NCBI RefSeq assembly: GCF_017377655.1
Contig: NZ_JAFREL010000003.1
Coordinates: 276 to 64,275 of the forward strand
DNA: 64,000 bases
Source of the DNA: Candidatus Enterococcus ferrettii
Lineage (GTDB): Bacteria > Bacillota > Bacilli > Lactobacillales > Enterococcaceae
Direction: 5' to 3'
Under the pieces are notes generated by a model. The model saw nothing but the letters and a program-made list of their open reading frames with translations, made no database searches and was not told where the DNA came from. Position numbers and translations under genes: made by a program. The number at the start of each line of letters is the position of its first letter. Within the stretch, counting starts at the first letter, position 1. This document shows positions 9,486 to 17,201 of this stretch, one piece after another.

Positions 9486-9523
9486 CTTATCGATACAAAT
9501 TCCCACTAGGCGCTCGGGAGCCC
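9486..9523 (-). repeat. Tn917-type 38-bp terminal inverted repeat
   Basis: Read on the minus strand the 38 bases begin GGGCTCCCGAGCGCCTAG and end ATTTGTATCGATAAG. They match my memory of the Tn917/Tn551 terminal repeat (GGGGTCCCGAGCGC... ATTTGTATCGATAAG) with a few changes. No partner repeat was found in the window. Confidence 0.7.
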
Positions 9524-9585
9524 ATAACTCCGTCATTAGTTTTGAATATAGCCGAATTTGTAATTTAAATAATCATTGCTATTTT

Positions 9586-11139
9586 TCAGTTGTAACGCTT
9601 ACGTTTAAAGATAAAGATACTGGATAAAAAAGCAACCGTAAATGGTGTTGCGATCCTGTATGGTCTAATAAATGCATTAGTCATTTGAATCTGAACATTT
9701 TTTTTGACTCCGAGCCTATATTTTTTAACTTGTGGGCTGATTTTTTCAGTTTGCTTAATATTATCGGATGATCCTTCAGAGAAGTAAATATCATGATAAG
9801 TTAAGGTGGCTATCTTCTTTCGCTCATTTTCTGACACACAAATTTTTTTTACACTATTTTGTGCATCATCCCAGATTATTCTTTTGGCTGTTACCAGATT
9901 ATTCGATAAAGCAGTGACAAAAATAGCGACTGCCAAGACAGTTCCTATTTGTCTGAAAACTCCAGTTACGCTTTGTGACGCTGTAAGAAGATCCCCAGTA
10001 AAGTTCCCTGCGCTGAGAATGGTTATTGGACCAACAATGATTCCATAACCAATTCCAATCAAAGAAATTGAAACTGCTAATTGCCAGTAAATTGTTAGGT
10101 TTGAGACCGACATTCCAACATAACCTGCAATAATAGCTAAGACTCCTGTGGTAATGAGTAGGCGAGGACCAATTTTTTTTAGAAGCAGACCACTGAATGG
10201 TGAAAAAATTAGCACCATCAACGTTGCTGGTGTAATCATTATTGCGGCCTGCAATTCAGAATACCCTTGAATTTTCGTGAAGTAACTAGGCAAGATTACT
10301 ATGATTGCAACGAAGAAAATACCGGAAATGACAGTTACGACAATGGACCCTACAAAATGTCGATGCTTAAATAGATCGAGCTGAATCATTGGATTAGTGC
10401 AACGTGATTCATGTAATAAAAACAAGATCAGCGAAATACTAAATGTCGTGAATAATCCTAAAATACTAAAACTAAGCCATCCCCAGGTGCTTCCTTGAAC
10501 CAATGCCAAAGTCAGAGAAAATAAGATAATTCCCGACAGAATCATGCCTAATACATCCACACTGGTTTTGACACGTGATTCATTTTTGAAGGGTAATAAA
10601 ATGAGACATAAGATTAGTGAGAGAACTGCAAAAGGAACATTAATAAAAAAAATACTCCGCCATGTCCATAGTTGAGTGAACAGACCACCAAAAGTTGGTC
10701 CAAAAGCAGCAGCTAATCCTTGAGTGAGACCAAGAATCAAAATAGCCTGATCACGTTGTTTGATGTCAATCGTATTAATACCTATTGTCATGCTGGTGGG
10801 AAAAATAATCGCAGCTCCAATGCTTTGTATCCCTCGACCAACAATCAATAGATTAACTGAACTACTCGCTCCAGAAATCATGGAACCTACTATAAATACA
10901 AACAGACCGATAAGATAAACCCGATTCTGCCCGAAGTGATCGGCAAGGCGCCCTAGCGGTATTGTCAGAGTTGCAAAAGTAATCGTATAAATATTAAGTG
11001 CCCATTGTAACTTATTGAGATCTGTATGCAATCCAGTTTGAATAGCCGGAAGCGCAATATTCATAACAGTTGTATCAAGAATGCACAAAAAAATCCCAAT
11101 TGCCATCGTCAATAGAGTAAACAGTTGTTTGTTTTTCAA
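9586..11139 (-). CDS. MFS multidrug efflux transporter, DHA2 (EmrB/QacA-like)
   Basis: A 517-residue membrane protein with about 14 hydrophobic segments. DHA2 signatures are LDTTVMNIALPAIQ in TM1, GRLADHFGQNRVYLIG in loop 2-3 and GRGIQSIGAAIIFPTSMTIG in TM4. Proton-driven drug or metabolite export is the known role of the family. I chose the TTG at 11137-11139 because AGGAGTG lies about 7-9 bases before it; another TTG 18 bases upstream overlaps that site. The C-terminal 90 residues (from SVKKICVSENERKK) form an extended hydrophilic stretch before a last membrane helix. It diverges from a TetR-type regulator, the usual arrangement for a regulator-efflux pair. Confidence 0.87.
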   Translation of the reverse strand: MKNKQLFTLLTMAIGIFLCILDTTVMNIALPAIQTGLHTDLNKLQWALNIYTITFATLTIPLGRLADHFGQNRVYLIGLFVFIVGSMISGASSSVNLLIVGRGIQSIGAAIIFPTSMTIGINTIDIKQRDQAILILGLTQGLAAAFGPTFGGLFTQLWTWRSIFFINVPFAVLSLILCLILLPFKNESRVKTSVDVLGMILSGIILFSLTLALVQGSTWGWLSFSILGLFTTFSISLILFLLHESRCTNPMIQLDLFKHRHFVGSIVVTVISGIFFVAIIVILPSYFTKIQGYSELQAAIMITPATLMVLIFSPFSGLLLKKIGPRLLITTGVLAIIAGYVGMSVSNLTIYWQLAVSISLIGIGYGIIVGPITILSAGNFTGDLLTASQSVTGVFRQIGTVLAVAIFVTALSNNLVTAKRIIWDDAQNSVKKICVSENERKKIATLTYHDIYFSEGSSDNIKQTEKISPQVKKYRLGVKKNVQIQMTNAFIRPYRIATPFTVAFLSSIFIFKRKRYN

Positions 11140-11232
11140 ATTTATCACTCCTATCAATATTTGACATTAGTATAAAGAATGATAAGCTTTAAGTATATCT
11201 AGACGTTACAGAAATCAGGAAAGTTGTAAACT

Positions 11233-11775
11233 ATGTCCCCACAAGAAATCAAACAATTAAAATTATCTGCCATATATGAAGCGCTACTCGAATTATTAAA
11301 AGATCATGAGCTGTCAGATATTGGTGTGTCTGAATTATGTCGCCAAGCAAATGTATCACGAACTTATTATTATCGAAACTTTCAATCATTTGAGGAAATA
11401 ATTACCTGTGCTCAAGAGAAAGATATCTACAACTATCTTCGCCGAATTCCGCATAAGAGTCACATGAGTTTTGAGGAATTAATGACGATTTATTTTGAAT
11501 TTGCTCATGATAATAAAGCTCAAAAGTTACTTTTACTTAATGCCGGACAGACAGATACACTGATTAAAACCTTCAGAACGGTATATACTTTTTTAGTGCA
11601 ACAAGGGTATGTTAATATACTGAGAAACAAACGTGCTCGAAGTCAATACTTCGCAACATTTCTGTCTGGAGCGGTAGTGTCGGTTGAAACACAATGGATC
11701 CGGAATGGTATGCGAGAAAGTCCCAAAAATATGGGAAATACCTTGTGCAAGCTTATTGGATTTGACGATAAGTAG
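11233..11775 (+). CDS. TetR/AcrR-family transcriptional regulator
   Basis: 180 residues. The N-terminal helix-turn-helix (IYEALLELLKDHELSDIGVSELCRQANVSRTYYYRNFQS, about 14-52) is typical of TetR regulators, and the all-helical C-terminal part resembles the group with DhaS-like ligand domains. It is divergent from the DHA2 transporter with only 93 bases between the genes, so it most likely represses that transporter and itself in response to an efflux substrate (inference). No clear palindromic operator was identified by eye in the gap. Both genes sit between transposon relics, consistent with acquisition. Confidence 0.85.
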   Translation: MSPQEIKQLKLSAIYEALLELLKDHELSDIGVSELCRQANVSRTYYYRNFQSFEEIITCAQEKDIYNYLRRIPHKSHMSFEELMTIYFEFAHDNKAQKLLLLNAGQTDTLIKTFRTVYTFLVQQGYVNILRNKRARSQYFATFLSGAVVSVETQWIRNGMRESPKNMGNTLCKLIGFDDK

Positions 11776-12800
11776 ATTCTGTAGCCACAGCTATACCAGA
11801 CAATAGAGGATTTTTACGTCTCACAAGGATAGTTTTGATTCCCACACCAAGATCCGGCTAAGTGTTTGAATTGTTCTTTGAACTCACGATTTGAGATAGA
11901 TAGAAGCGGTGTCAATTTTGGATAGAACTCATCGACTTTTGGCTCCACTTTTTCGTGAAAGTGAAAGTCTTTGCTGCGGTTGTATGGACATATAGACAGA
12001 TGGCTCTTTTATCTACCAACAAGCATTAACGGAACAGAAACAGTGTACAATGGATATGATACAGAATTTTTCTTGAGGAATACTGTGCCAGTAAGGGAAA
12101 CAGTATCTTTTTTATAAACAGGTTATTAAATGGAAATCTATCTTTCCGATGTCTACCTGCTATTAGCATGCCATGGTAATCTGTCAGGTTGCTTCGATAA
12201 CACATAAAACAAGCCATTTATTTATTAAACTGACATACTTCCTGATACTTGTCATTCTTAACCTCATGCCTTATAGAATAAGAGTATTGTCTATAAAGCT
12301 TAGGATGTCTTGCTATTCCTATAGTATGTATCGTCAACGGTTTTAACTCTAACTTTTGTAAATATATTTAGTATTTAGCTAACATGAAACTCGTTAAATC
12401 AGTCTTCACTCAGTTACAAGAAAAGCCTACCAATTCTGTTGGTAGGCTATAATCTAATCGGTTTATTTAGGTGTCTGCCACCAATGAGCTTTTACATCTC
12501 ACATTAGTATTGGAATTCTTTTGGTTCCTGCAACCGCTAGGCCGTTAACTCCTAGATTTTATCAGATTGACAATGAGCCGATTGCTCATCAGATCAGTTG
12601 TTACGTGAGACTTTACAATTTCAAACAGTCGTTCTCTTGATTAGTTTACTACTTTCCAGATTTATTTGAAAGAAGGATATCGTTTGCTTTATACGCGCTA
12701 GATTCTGTTAAAAGAACTGAAAAATCCATGCCTGCTCGTTTAGCCAAAGTATCTCCCTATTTAGGGATAGTTAAATTTTTCTTGATCAATTCAGTATTAA
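11776..12800. other. Decayed, largely non-coding stretch
   Basis: No intact gene is supported in this kilobase. The minus-strand frame at 11818-11970 ([20 protein letters not shown], then [17 protein letters not shown]) looks like the end of a coding sequence I cannot name. A 33-codon minus-strand frame at about 12650-12750 (TTG start, then AKRAGMDFSVLLTESSAYK) is also unassigned. A terminator-like hairpin is present at 12424-12447. Confidence 0.45.
12424..12447 (-). terminator. Hairpin, probable minus-strand terminator
   Basis: GCCTACCAA-ttctg-TTGGTAGGC forms a 9-bp perfect stem. On the minus strand it is followed by TTTTCTT. It lies downstream of the toxin-antitoxin pair and the M23 scrap. 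Confidence 0.5.
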
Positions 12801-12948
12801 TCATATATCCCTTTTCCATAAAATGAAGCAATTAACATTTTTTGAGATCTCACAGACTTTTAAGTGTAAATGACTCCCAGTACTATTTCTGATACTTCCT
12901 ACATAATCAATCGTTTGTCCTTGTTCCAATATATTCCATCGCCCACTT
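12801..12948 (-). pseudogene. M23 (lysostaphin-type) metallopeptidase C-terminal relic
   Basis: The minus-strand frame reads SGRWNILEQGQTIDYVGSIR then NSTGSHLHLKVCEIS and stops at 12801-12803. The pattern (GQTIgYVGstGnSTGpHLHfEv) is the C-terminal zinc-site region of M23 endopeptidases, including the HLH ligand pair. No start or N-terminal part is present. Such domains occur in conjugative-element and phage cell-wall hydrolases, so it may be the last trace of one (inference). Confidence 0.6.
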
Positions 12949-12974
12949 AACAAAATATTAGTTTTGCTGCATCT

Positions 12975-13265
12975 TTATTTAAATAGGTCCGAATGACTTC
13001 CTGTCCGTTCAAAGATAATTGTATTCTGTTCAAAAACGTAGTAAAAGATCAGTACCCAATCGCTATTTCTACCATCGGTATGTATATCCCACCGTTTAGG
13101 AACCTTGCTTTTAGGCTCTAACGGGTGAAGTCTGTACTCCTGCTTCAATTCCGTTTCATTTACCAATAAGTCCATTGCTGTTTTTAGCTTTTCAACTGGT
13201 CTTCCTTGCTTTATTAGTTTCTTCAGGTCTTTGTCGAAACGCTTTGTTGTCCGGTAATTAAGCAT
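12975..13265 (-). CDS. YafQ/RelE-family toxin of a type II toxin-antitoxin pair
   Basis: 96 residues with the RelE/ParE fold signature of the YafQ group: MLNYRTTKRFDKDLKKLIKQG at the N-terminus, RLHPLEPK in the middle, WDIHTDGRNSDWVLIF, and the C-terminal RTGSHSDLF, whose histidine corresponds to the catalytic His of YafQ. YafQ toxins cut mRNA in the ribosomal A site. The ATG at 13263-13265 is used because it overlaps the antitoxin end by 8 bases and matches family N-termini; the longer reading frame would add 17 residues inside the antitoxin gene. All conserved regions are present, so it is probably functional. Confidence 0.87.
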   Translation of the reverse strand: MLNYRTTKRFDKDLKKLIKQGRPVEKLKTAMDLLVNETELKQEYRLHPLEPKSKVPKRWDIHTDGRNSDWVLIFYYVFEQNTIIFERTGSHSDLFK

Positions 13266-13545
13266 TTGAATTTGCTTCCTTTGCCATCCTATCAAAGTAA
13301 TCGGATAAGCTCTCATTGTTTTCTTTCAAATCGTTTTGCTGAATCATTTGCTCGGTTTCTTTAAAAGCTTGAATTGTTTCCTGATTAGGCCTGCTTTCTG
13401 GCATCTCAATTTCAAAAGGAAATTTTCCCGTTTTAACAAATCTAGTCAAAAATATTTTCACTGCAACGGATGTATTCATACCAAGTTCATCAAACATTTC
13501 ATCAGCTTCTCTTTTTAACTTGTCATCAATTCTAATTGTCGCCAT
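13258..13545 (-). CDS. RelB/DinJ-family antitoxin
   Basis: 95 residues. The N-terminal ribbon-helix-helix (MATIRIDDKLKREADEMFDELGMNTSVAVKIFL) is typical of RelB/DinJ and binds the operon's own promoter. The acidic C-terminal half would wrap and neutralise the toxin. A good GGGAGGA site lies 6-7 bases upstream of the ATG. It is cotranscribed with the toxin through an overlapping junction. The pair lies in a relic-rich segment and may have helped keep a former mobile element in place (inference). Confidence 0.88.
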   Translation of the reverse strand: MATIRIDDKLKREADEMFDELGMNTSVAVKIFLTRFVKTGKFPFEIEMPESRPNQETIQAFKETEQMIQQNDLKENNESLSDYFDRMAKEANSNA

Positions 13546-14630
13546 CGCTCATTCCTCCCACCTTATTTATATTCATTATGCAACTTATTCGTCTTCATGT
13601 ATACGTACAGCTATCATTGTATACATAATATCTGTATTTTAGGTTTCTTCTGTCTTCTTCTCTTTCATCACTACTGGCACGTATTTTCTGTCAGTTTCTC
13701 ATAAGCGACAATGTCAATTTCTTGCAACTTATCCCTCAGATCTTTCATATATATTTTTCATTTTACTCTTGTCTGCTTGATGTTACTAAAATAAAAAAGA
13801 TATATGACAATTGTTGCGTCCGGCATCGAAGGAATTTTTTCAACCAGTTTATACAATGATCGTTTACATGTTCTCATCCAACTTGGATAACGGGAAAGAG
13901 AAGTCAACCTTAGAGAAACCAACACCAAGCAAGCATCTGAGTTCCTCACCTATCTTATGATGGAGCTTCTCATATTCTTATATGTTAACCATGGCCTGTC
14001 CTGAGGCCAATTCTGATTCCTATGTTATGTGTGCAGATGATATCAGAGGACCAGGGTCTGAACCGATCTTTTTAGCGGCAATGTTCTTAGGACAGTTTCG
14101 CTTAGAATTCATGGTTTTCGAAGTAATTACTTTTATTGAAACATTAATTGGAAAAAACATCCAATTTGGATGAAGTGGTGGAATATCCGCTAAAGAAAGA
14201 AAAGACTCATTAGCTATCTTCGCTTCATGGTCGGATGTAGAGATTATTACTTAACTTCTTATGTTCAGATTGCTATGACATGTTACCCTACTTTAGCAGC
14301 AATAAAAGATATACAAAAAAATTGAATAAAAATTTTGTAGTTCAGCAGTTAAATAATCAATTTAGGCAAAACGGTCCATTTTTTTGGGCTATTTTGCTAC
14401 TATCATGCACATACGTCTCTCACAATTTTTCTCCATTGAGAATTGATAAAATGTCTTTGCAATTGCGCTAGGCATTACACCCCGTCTCATCCACACCAGT
14501 TTTTAATCCATGTGACAGGATGTGGTGTCTATGAGAAAGCATGAAAAGGACTTAGGCAATTGGATAAGTTAGACATAACTTATAAAATTGTAATATTGCT
14601 AACAGCCTTGTACAAGCTTTTAAAAGCAAT

Positions 14631-14660
14631 AAAAAAAGATTCTAACGTCAAACGTTAGAA
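14631..14660 (-). terminator. Minus-strand intrinsic terminator
   Basis: TTCTAACG-tcaaa-CGTTAGAA (14640-14660) preceded on the + strand by seven A (14631-14637), which is a T-run on the minus strand. No intact gene ends here now. Confidence 0.55.
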
Positions 14661-14696
14661 CCTAAGACTAATTAATGCTTATCAATTGCAAACCTG

Positions 14697-14722
14697 CAAT
14701 GTCGTCCACCACGACGGCATTG
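14697..14722. repeat. Imperfect inverted repeat
   Basis: CAATGTCGTC and GACGGCATTG, 10-bp arms with one mismatch around a 6-base loop. There is no T-run. It could be the scrap of an element end or an RNA hairpin. Confidence 0.4.
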
Positions 14723-14796
14723 TTCGCAAAGGTATCTTATCAATTTTCTTTTGTTTTTGCAAGGTTTCTACTATGATTTTGGGAAAACACTTATCT

Positions 14797-14856
14797 GGTG
14801 AAACCAAGATGTCCCATCAGGTAATTGATTTGTTGACGGGGTATATGAATAACTAA
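14797..14856 (+). pseudogene. Remnant of an M20 deacylase gene 3' end
   Basis: Twenty codons (GETKMSHQVIDLLTGYMNN, then stop) match the C-terminus of the intact M20 gene at 5493-6638 in two blocks. The segment GETKM.HQV equals bases around 6533-6560, and DLLTGY equals the last codons near 6612-6630, with about 70 bases deleted between them. Nucleotide identity in the blocks is very high. It is followed by its own terminator at 14866-14909, unlike that of the intact gene. Confidence 0.75.
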
Positions 14857-14865
14857 TAGCTAATG

Positions 14866-14909
14866 AAAAACACACGATTCAGAATGGGGATTCCGGAGCG
14901 TGTGTTTTT
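14866..14909. terminator. Intrinsic terminator, bidirectional
   Basis: AAAAACACACG paired with CGTGTGTTTTT at 14899-14909 around a 22-base internal region. It follows the M20 remnant and was probably the terminator of that vanished gene. Confidence 0.75.
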
Positions 14910-15013
14910 GGATGGATCAATTTAAAAGCGTAATGAGATTGGGATCCAATTGGATAGGCTTACACTAGACTAGAAAGAAAAGATGTGGTGTGTAAACTAG
15001 AAGGAAACACCTT

Positions 15014-15536
15014 ATGTCAAACAGACAGCGACGAGCATTCACTAAAGAGTTTAAGCAACAAAAGGTTGCCCTTATACAGCTAAAGGAAAGTCAAGAGTAT
15101 GTATAATCCGAGAATACGATTTGACGCCCCCGTCATTTGATAAATGGCTGCGCTAAACGAAACAAAGCGGCTCGTTCCAAGAAGCTGATAACTTAACACC
15201 TGCCGAAAAGGAACTGATCGCTCTTCGCAAAAGAAACTAGCAGTTGGAAATGAAAAATGATATTTTAAATCAAGCAGCGCTGATATTCGGGCGAAAAAAC
15301 AAGTAATTGATGCCAACAAGCACGAGTACTCTATATCAGCGATGTACGAAGTCTTTAATATTATCTCCAGACAAACATACTACTACCAACCAAAAGAACA
15401 ATCTTACGAGGCTGATCTGCAATTGTAGGTGTTTAATTACGTGAATTGGTGGAATCACCTACGAATCCATGGGTCACTTGGTTATGAAATGCCAGTCGGC
15501 TACCGAAATTTGAGTTTGGCTCAGCCCCCTTTATAA
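15014..15536 (+). pseudogene. IS3-family (IS150-like) element relic
   Basis: Interrupted + strand frames give an orfA-like start (MSNRQRRAFTKEFKQQKVAL), leucine-rich pieces such as LTPAEKELIALRKRN and KNDILKQAALIF, and orfB beginnings (YSISAMYEVFNIISRQTYYY). A deletion then leads straight to the orfB C-terminus (YVNWWNHLRIHGSLGYEMP) and the stop at 15534-15536. Stops and frameshifts occur throughout and the DDE core is missing. Confidence 0.8.
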
Positions 15537-15540
15537 TGAG

Positions 15541-15613
15541 CCTGGATGTGTTAGAACTGGGTAAGGGCAAGATTCTTGAATACTCGCCACGCACCGAGGT
15601 AATCACATCCAGG
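15541..15613. repeat. Inverted repeat with 53-base spacer
   Basis: CCTGGATGTG (15541-15550) and CACATCCAGG (15604-15613) are perfect 10-bp arms. They lie directly after the IS3 relic and may mark its edge or a separate small hairpin element. Confidence 0.5.
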
Positions 15614-15719
15614 GCGGCTCGTTGTCAAGGGCAATCGGACTCGGCACTAAGCAGATAAACATGCACTACATAATTTTTGTCAAAATAGGAGTTACTATTT
15701 CAACCTGATAGAATAATTC

Positions 15720-16583
15720 CTACAAATGTTTATCAACAAGTTCATTGGCTACTTCATCTAACTCTTTTATATAATCAAAAGTTGTGAGAACCATTTCTCT
15801 TATTTCTTCAGAAAAGATATCATAACATTTACAATGATAGATGACTCTAAAATTGTAAAACGAAAGTACATTAGATAAAATCCTTATTGCATGACCGAAG
15901 CTTAATTCTAATCTATCTTCAGAATAAGCATTCAATATTTGTGACTGTCTTGTTGATAGTCCACTCCAATCATAATGAATTAAATGACTAGAGAATGAGT
16001 ATGCTGATAAAGTAGCTAATTGAGATTCAAATATAACATCCGTTTCGGCTAACTTATTAAGTAGTTTTTTATAAGACCATCGGCCACTTAATTTTCTTCG
16101 ATTATTTTTTGAGTATTTTTCCTCTAGCTCTCGAATTCGCTGCTCTTCTAAAATATCTAGCTCTAGCGTTTTAACACTATAATTTGAAAATTTTTTCAAA
16201 ATTGCTATACTTTCTATCGACTTTTCATGTTCATCAAGTTCGTTAATCTCAGTCAAAAACACTTTATACTCTTTATATTTAGCTTTTCGTTGTTCTTTAG
16301 TTCCTGAAAGTAAATAGCAAAACTTTACAGTTCCTTCCATAACTGTTCTTAATAAAACATCAGCATCATACAGCGCGCTCTCATTAAATGATAGTAAAAG
16401 TATACTTTCACTTGTGGAATGAAGCGATGTAAATAGAAAGGTCGTTACATCTTGAAGTTCATCATTGAACTCGTCTCTGTAAATTGGGATTAAAATTTCA
16501 AAAAAATCTTTTATAAAGATGTTTGCAAGAAGTATATACTCTTTTATTTTGTCTCGATAGCTACTATCTTGTATCTTGTCCAT
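15720..16583 (-). CDS. DUF5677-like protein, candidate abortive-infection component
   Basis: 287 residues, predominantly alpha-helical, cytoplasmic. The pattern around SILLLSFNESALYDADVLLRTVMEGTVKFCYLL (about 75-108) is typical of DUF5677-type helical proteins: a central R.ExxxxxxYL helix followed by a basic segment and a second helical half (SSHLIHYDW near 205). I infer a HEPN-like helical fold, but no clear R-x4-6-H ribonuclease motif is certain. It sits 8 bases after the 118-residue gene (RBS GGGGGA region) at the downstream end of the methyltransferase/ATPase island, so a role in defence is suggested by position only. Confidence 0.55.
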   Translation of the reverse strand: MDKIQDSSYRDKIKEYILLANIFIKDFFEILIPIYRDEFNDELQDVTTFLFTSLHSTSESILLLSFNESALYDADVLLRTVMEGTVKFCYLLSGTKEQRKAKYKEYKVFLTEINELDEHEKSIESIAILKKFSNYSVKTLELDILEEQRIRELEEKYSKNNRRKLSGRWSYKKLLNKLAETDVIFESQLATLSAYSFSSHLIHYDWSGLSTRQSQILNAYSEDRLELSFGHAIRILSNVLSFYNFRVIYHCKCYDIFSEEIREMVLTTFDYIKELDEVANELVDKHL

Positions 16584-16591
16584 AACTCCCC

Positions 16592-16948
16592 CTAAACTTT
16601 AGAATCTAAAAAGGATTTAAAACAGCTAATTGTAGCACTATAAAAATTGTGCTCCTCTTTATTAAACGTTTCGAAGCTGGGCATTCGTTCTATTGATTCC
16701 AATTTTTCTAAAGCAGTATCTGAAGTTAATCCCCCGAAATCATCTTGGAAAATTTCTTCATATAGAATCGTCAAGTATATAAGGAATCTCCCATAATGTG
16801 TTGCTTTATGAGATTTCTTTTTTACTTTACCCGATACATCGGTCAGCTTTTGAGCATAATTTCTAAACTCCCAATACTCTTTATCATACAGTGCACGCTT
16901 TTCTTTATAGATAGGTTCACTCGCGGCTATTTTTCTAAAGTTTGACAT
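16592..16948 (-). CDS. Small helical protein of unknown function in the defence-like island
   Basis: 118 residues, soluble and charged (MSNFRKIAASEPIYKEKRAL at the start, FLIYLTILYEEIFQDDF in the middle). I recognise no family. The open frame extends 69 codons further upstream, but AGAGGTG is well spaced before the ATG at 16946-16948 and the upstream portion is atypical (rich in Leu/Tyr/Cys), so the shorter form is preferred. It lies 237 bases after the receiver-like gene, past a palindromic AT-rich terminator, and 8 bases before the DUF5677-like gene. It probably forms a two-gene unit with the latter, possibly cotranscribed by readthrough. Confidence 0.55.
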   Translation of the reverse strand: MSNFRKIAASEPIYKEKRALYDKEYWEFRNYAQKLTDVSGKVKKKSHKATHYGRFLIYLTILYEEIFQDDFGGLTSDTALEKLESIERMPSFETFNKEEHNFYSATISCFKSFLDSKV

Positions 16949-17129
16949 AAAATTTACACCTCTTTCTATTACCCCATAAAAAATTACTAATCTCTCAATT
17001 TTATTGAACACTAAATGTCTATAACATCCAGAACATCCAGTTATTCTTTGCGAAAAATAATAACTTATGTATCTATTAATTACCAATATAAGTTTTCTCA
17101 TCTCGATTAATAATAACAAACGTTTTTTT

Positions 17130-17164
17130 AAGGGGATGCTCATTAATTCGAACACCCCCTTGCT
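17130..17164. repeat. GC-rich hairpin between island subunits
   Basis: AAGGGGATG and CACCCCCTT flank a 14-base loop (one mismatch). It contrasts with the very AT-rich surroundings. There is no T-run on the minus strand, so it may be an RNA processing or attenuation structure ahead of the 118-residue gene. Confidence 0.35.
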
Positions 17165-17175
17165 TACTTTTCCAT

Positions 17176-17201
17176 AATAAAAAAACTATAGTTTTTTTAT
17201 T
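17176..17201 (-). terminator. Palindromic terminator at the end of the receiver-like gene
   Basis: A perfect 26-base palindrome (AATAAAAAAAC TATAG centre with mirrored T7) overlaps the TAG stop at 17186. On the minus strand a run of seven T follows the small ACTATAGT core. It is a plausible but AT-only terminator. Confidence 0.45.

Larger units (their letters stand above)
13546..14796. other. Decayed region without a recognisable gene
   Basis: Reading frames on both strands are short and interrupted. Two stretches have protein-like character: + strand about 13801-13890 (MTIVASGIEGIFSTSLYNDR) and minus strand about 14000-14120 (MNSKRNCPKNIAAKKIGSD). I recognise neither. Two hairpins occur at 14631-14660 and 14697-14722. 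The upstream part, 13560-13640, should hold the antitoxin promoter. Confidence 0.4.

Noticed and set aside
13758..14173. Short frames on both strands with some protein-like character
   Set aside because: No family recognised, no ribosome binding sites, broken context; recorded only as part of a decayed region.
15080..15319. 79-codon minus-strand open frame
   Set aside because: Antisense to the IS3 relic, whose protein similarity is on the + strand.
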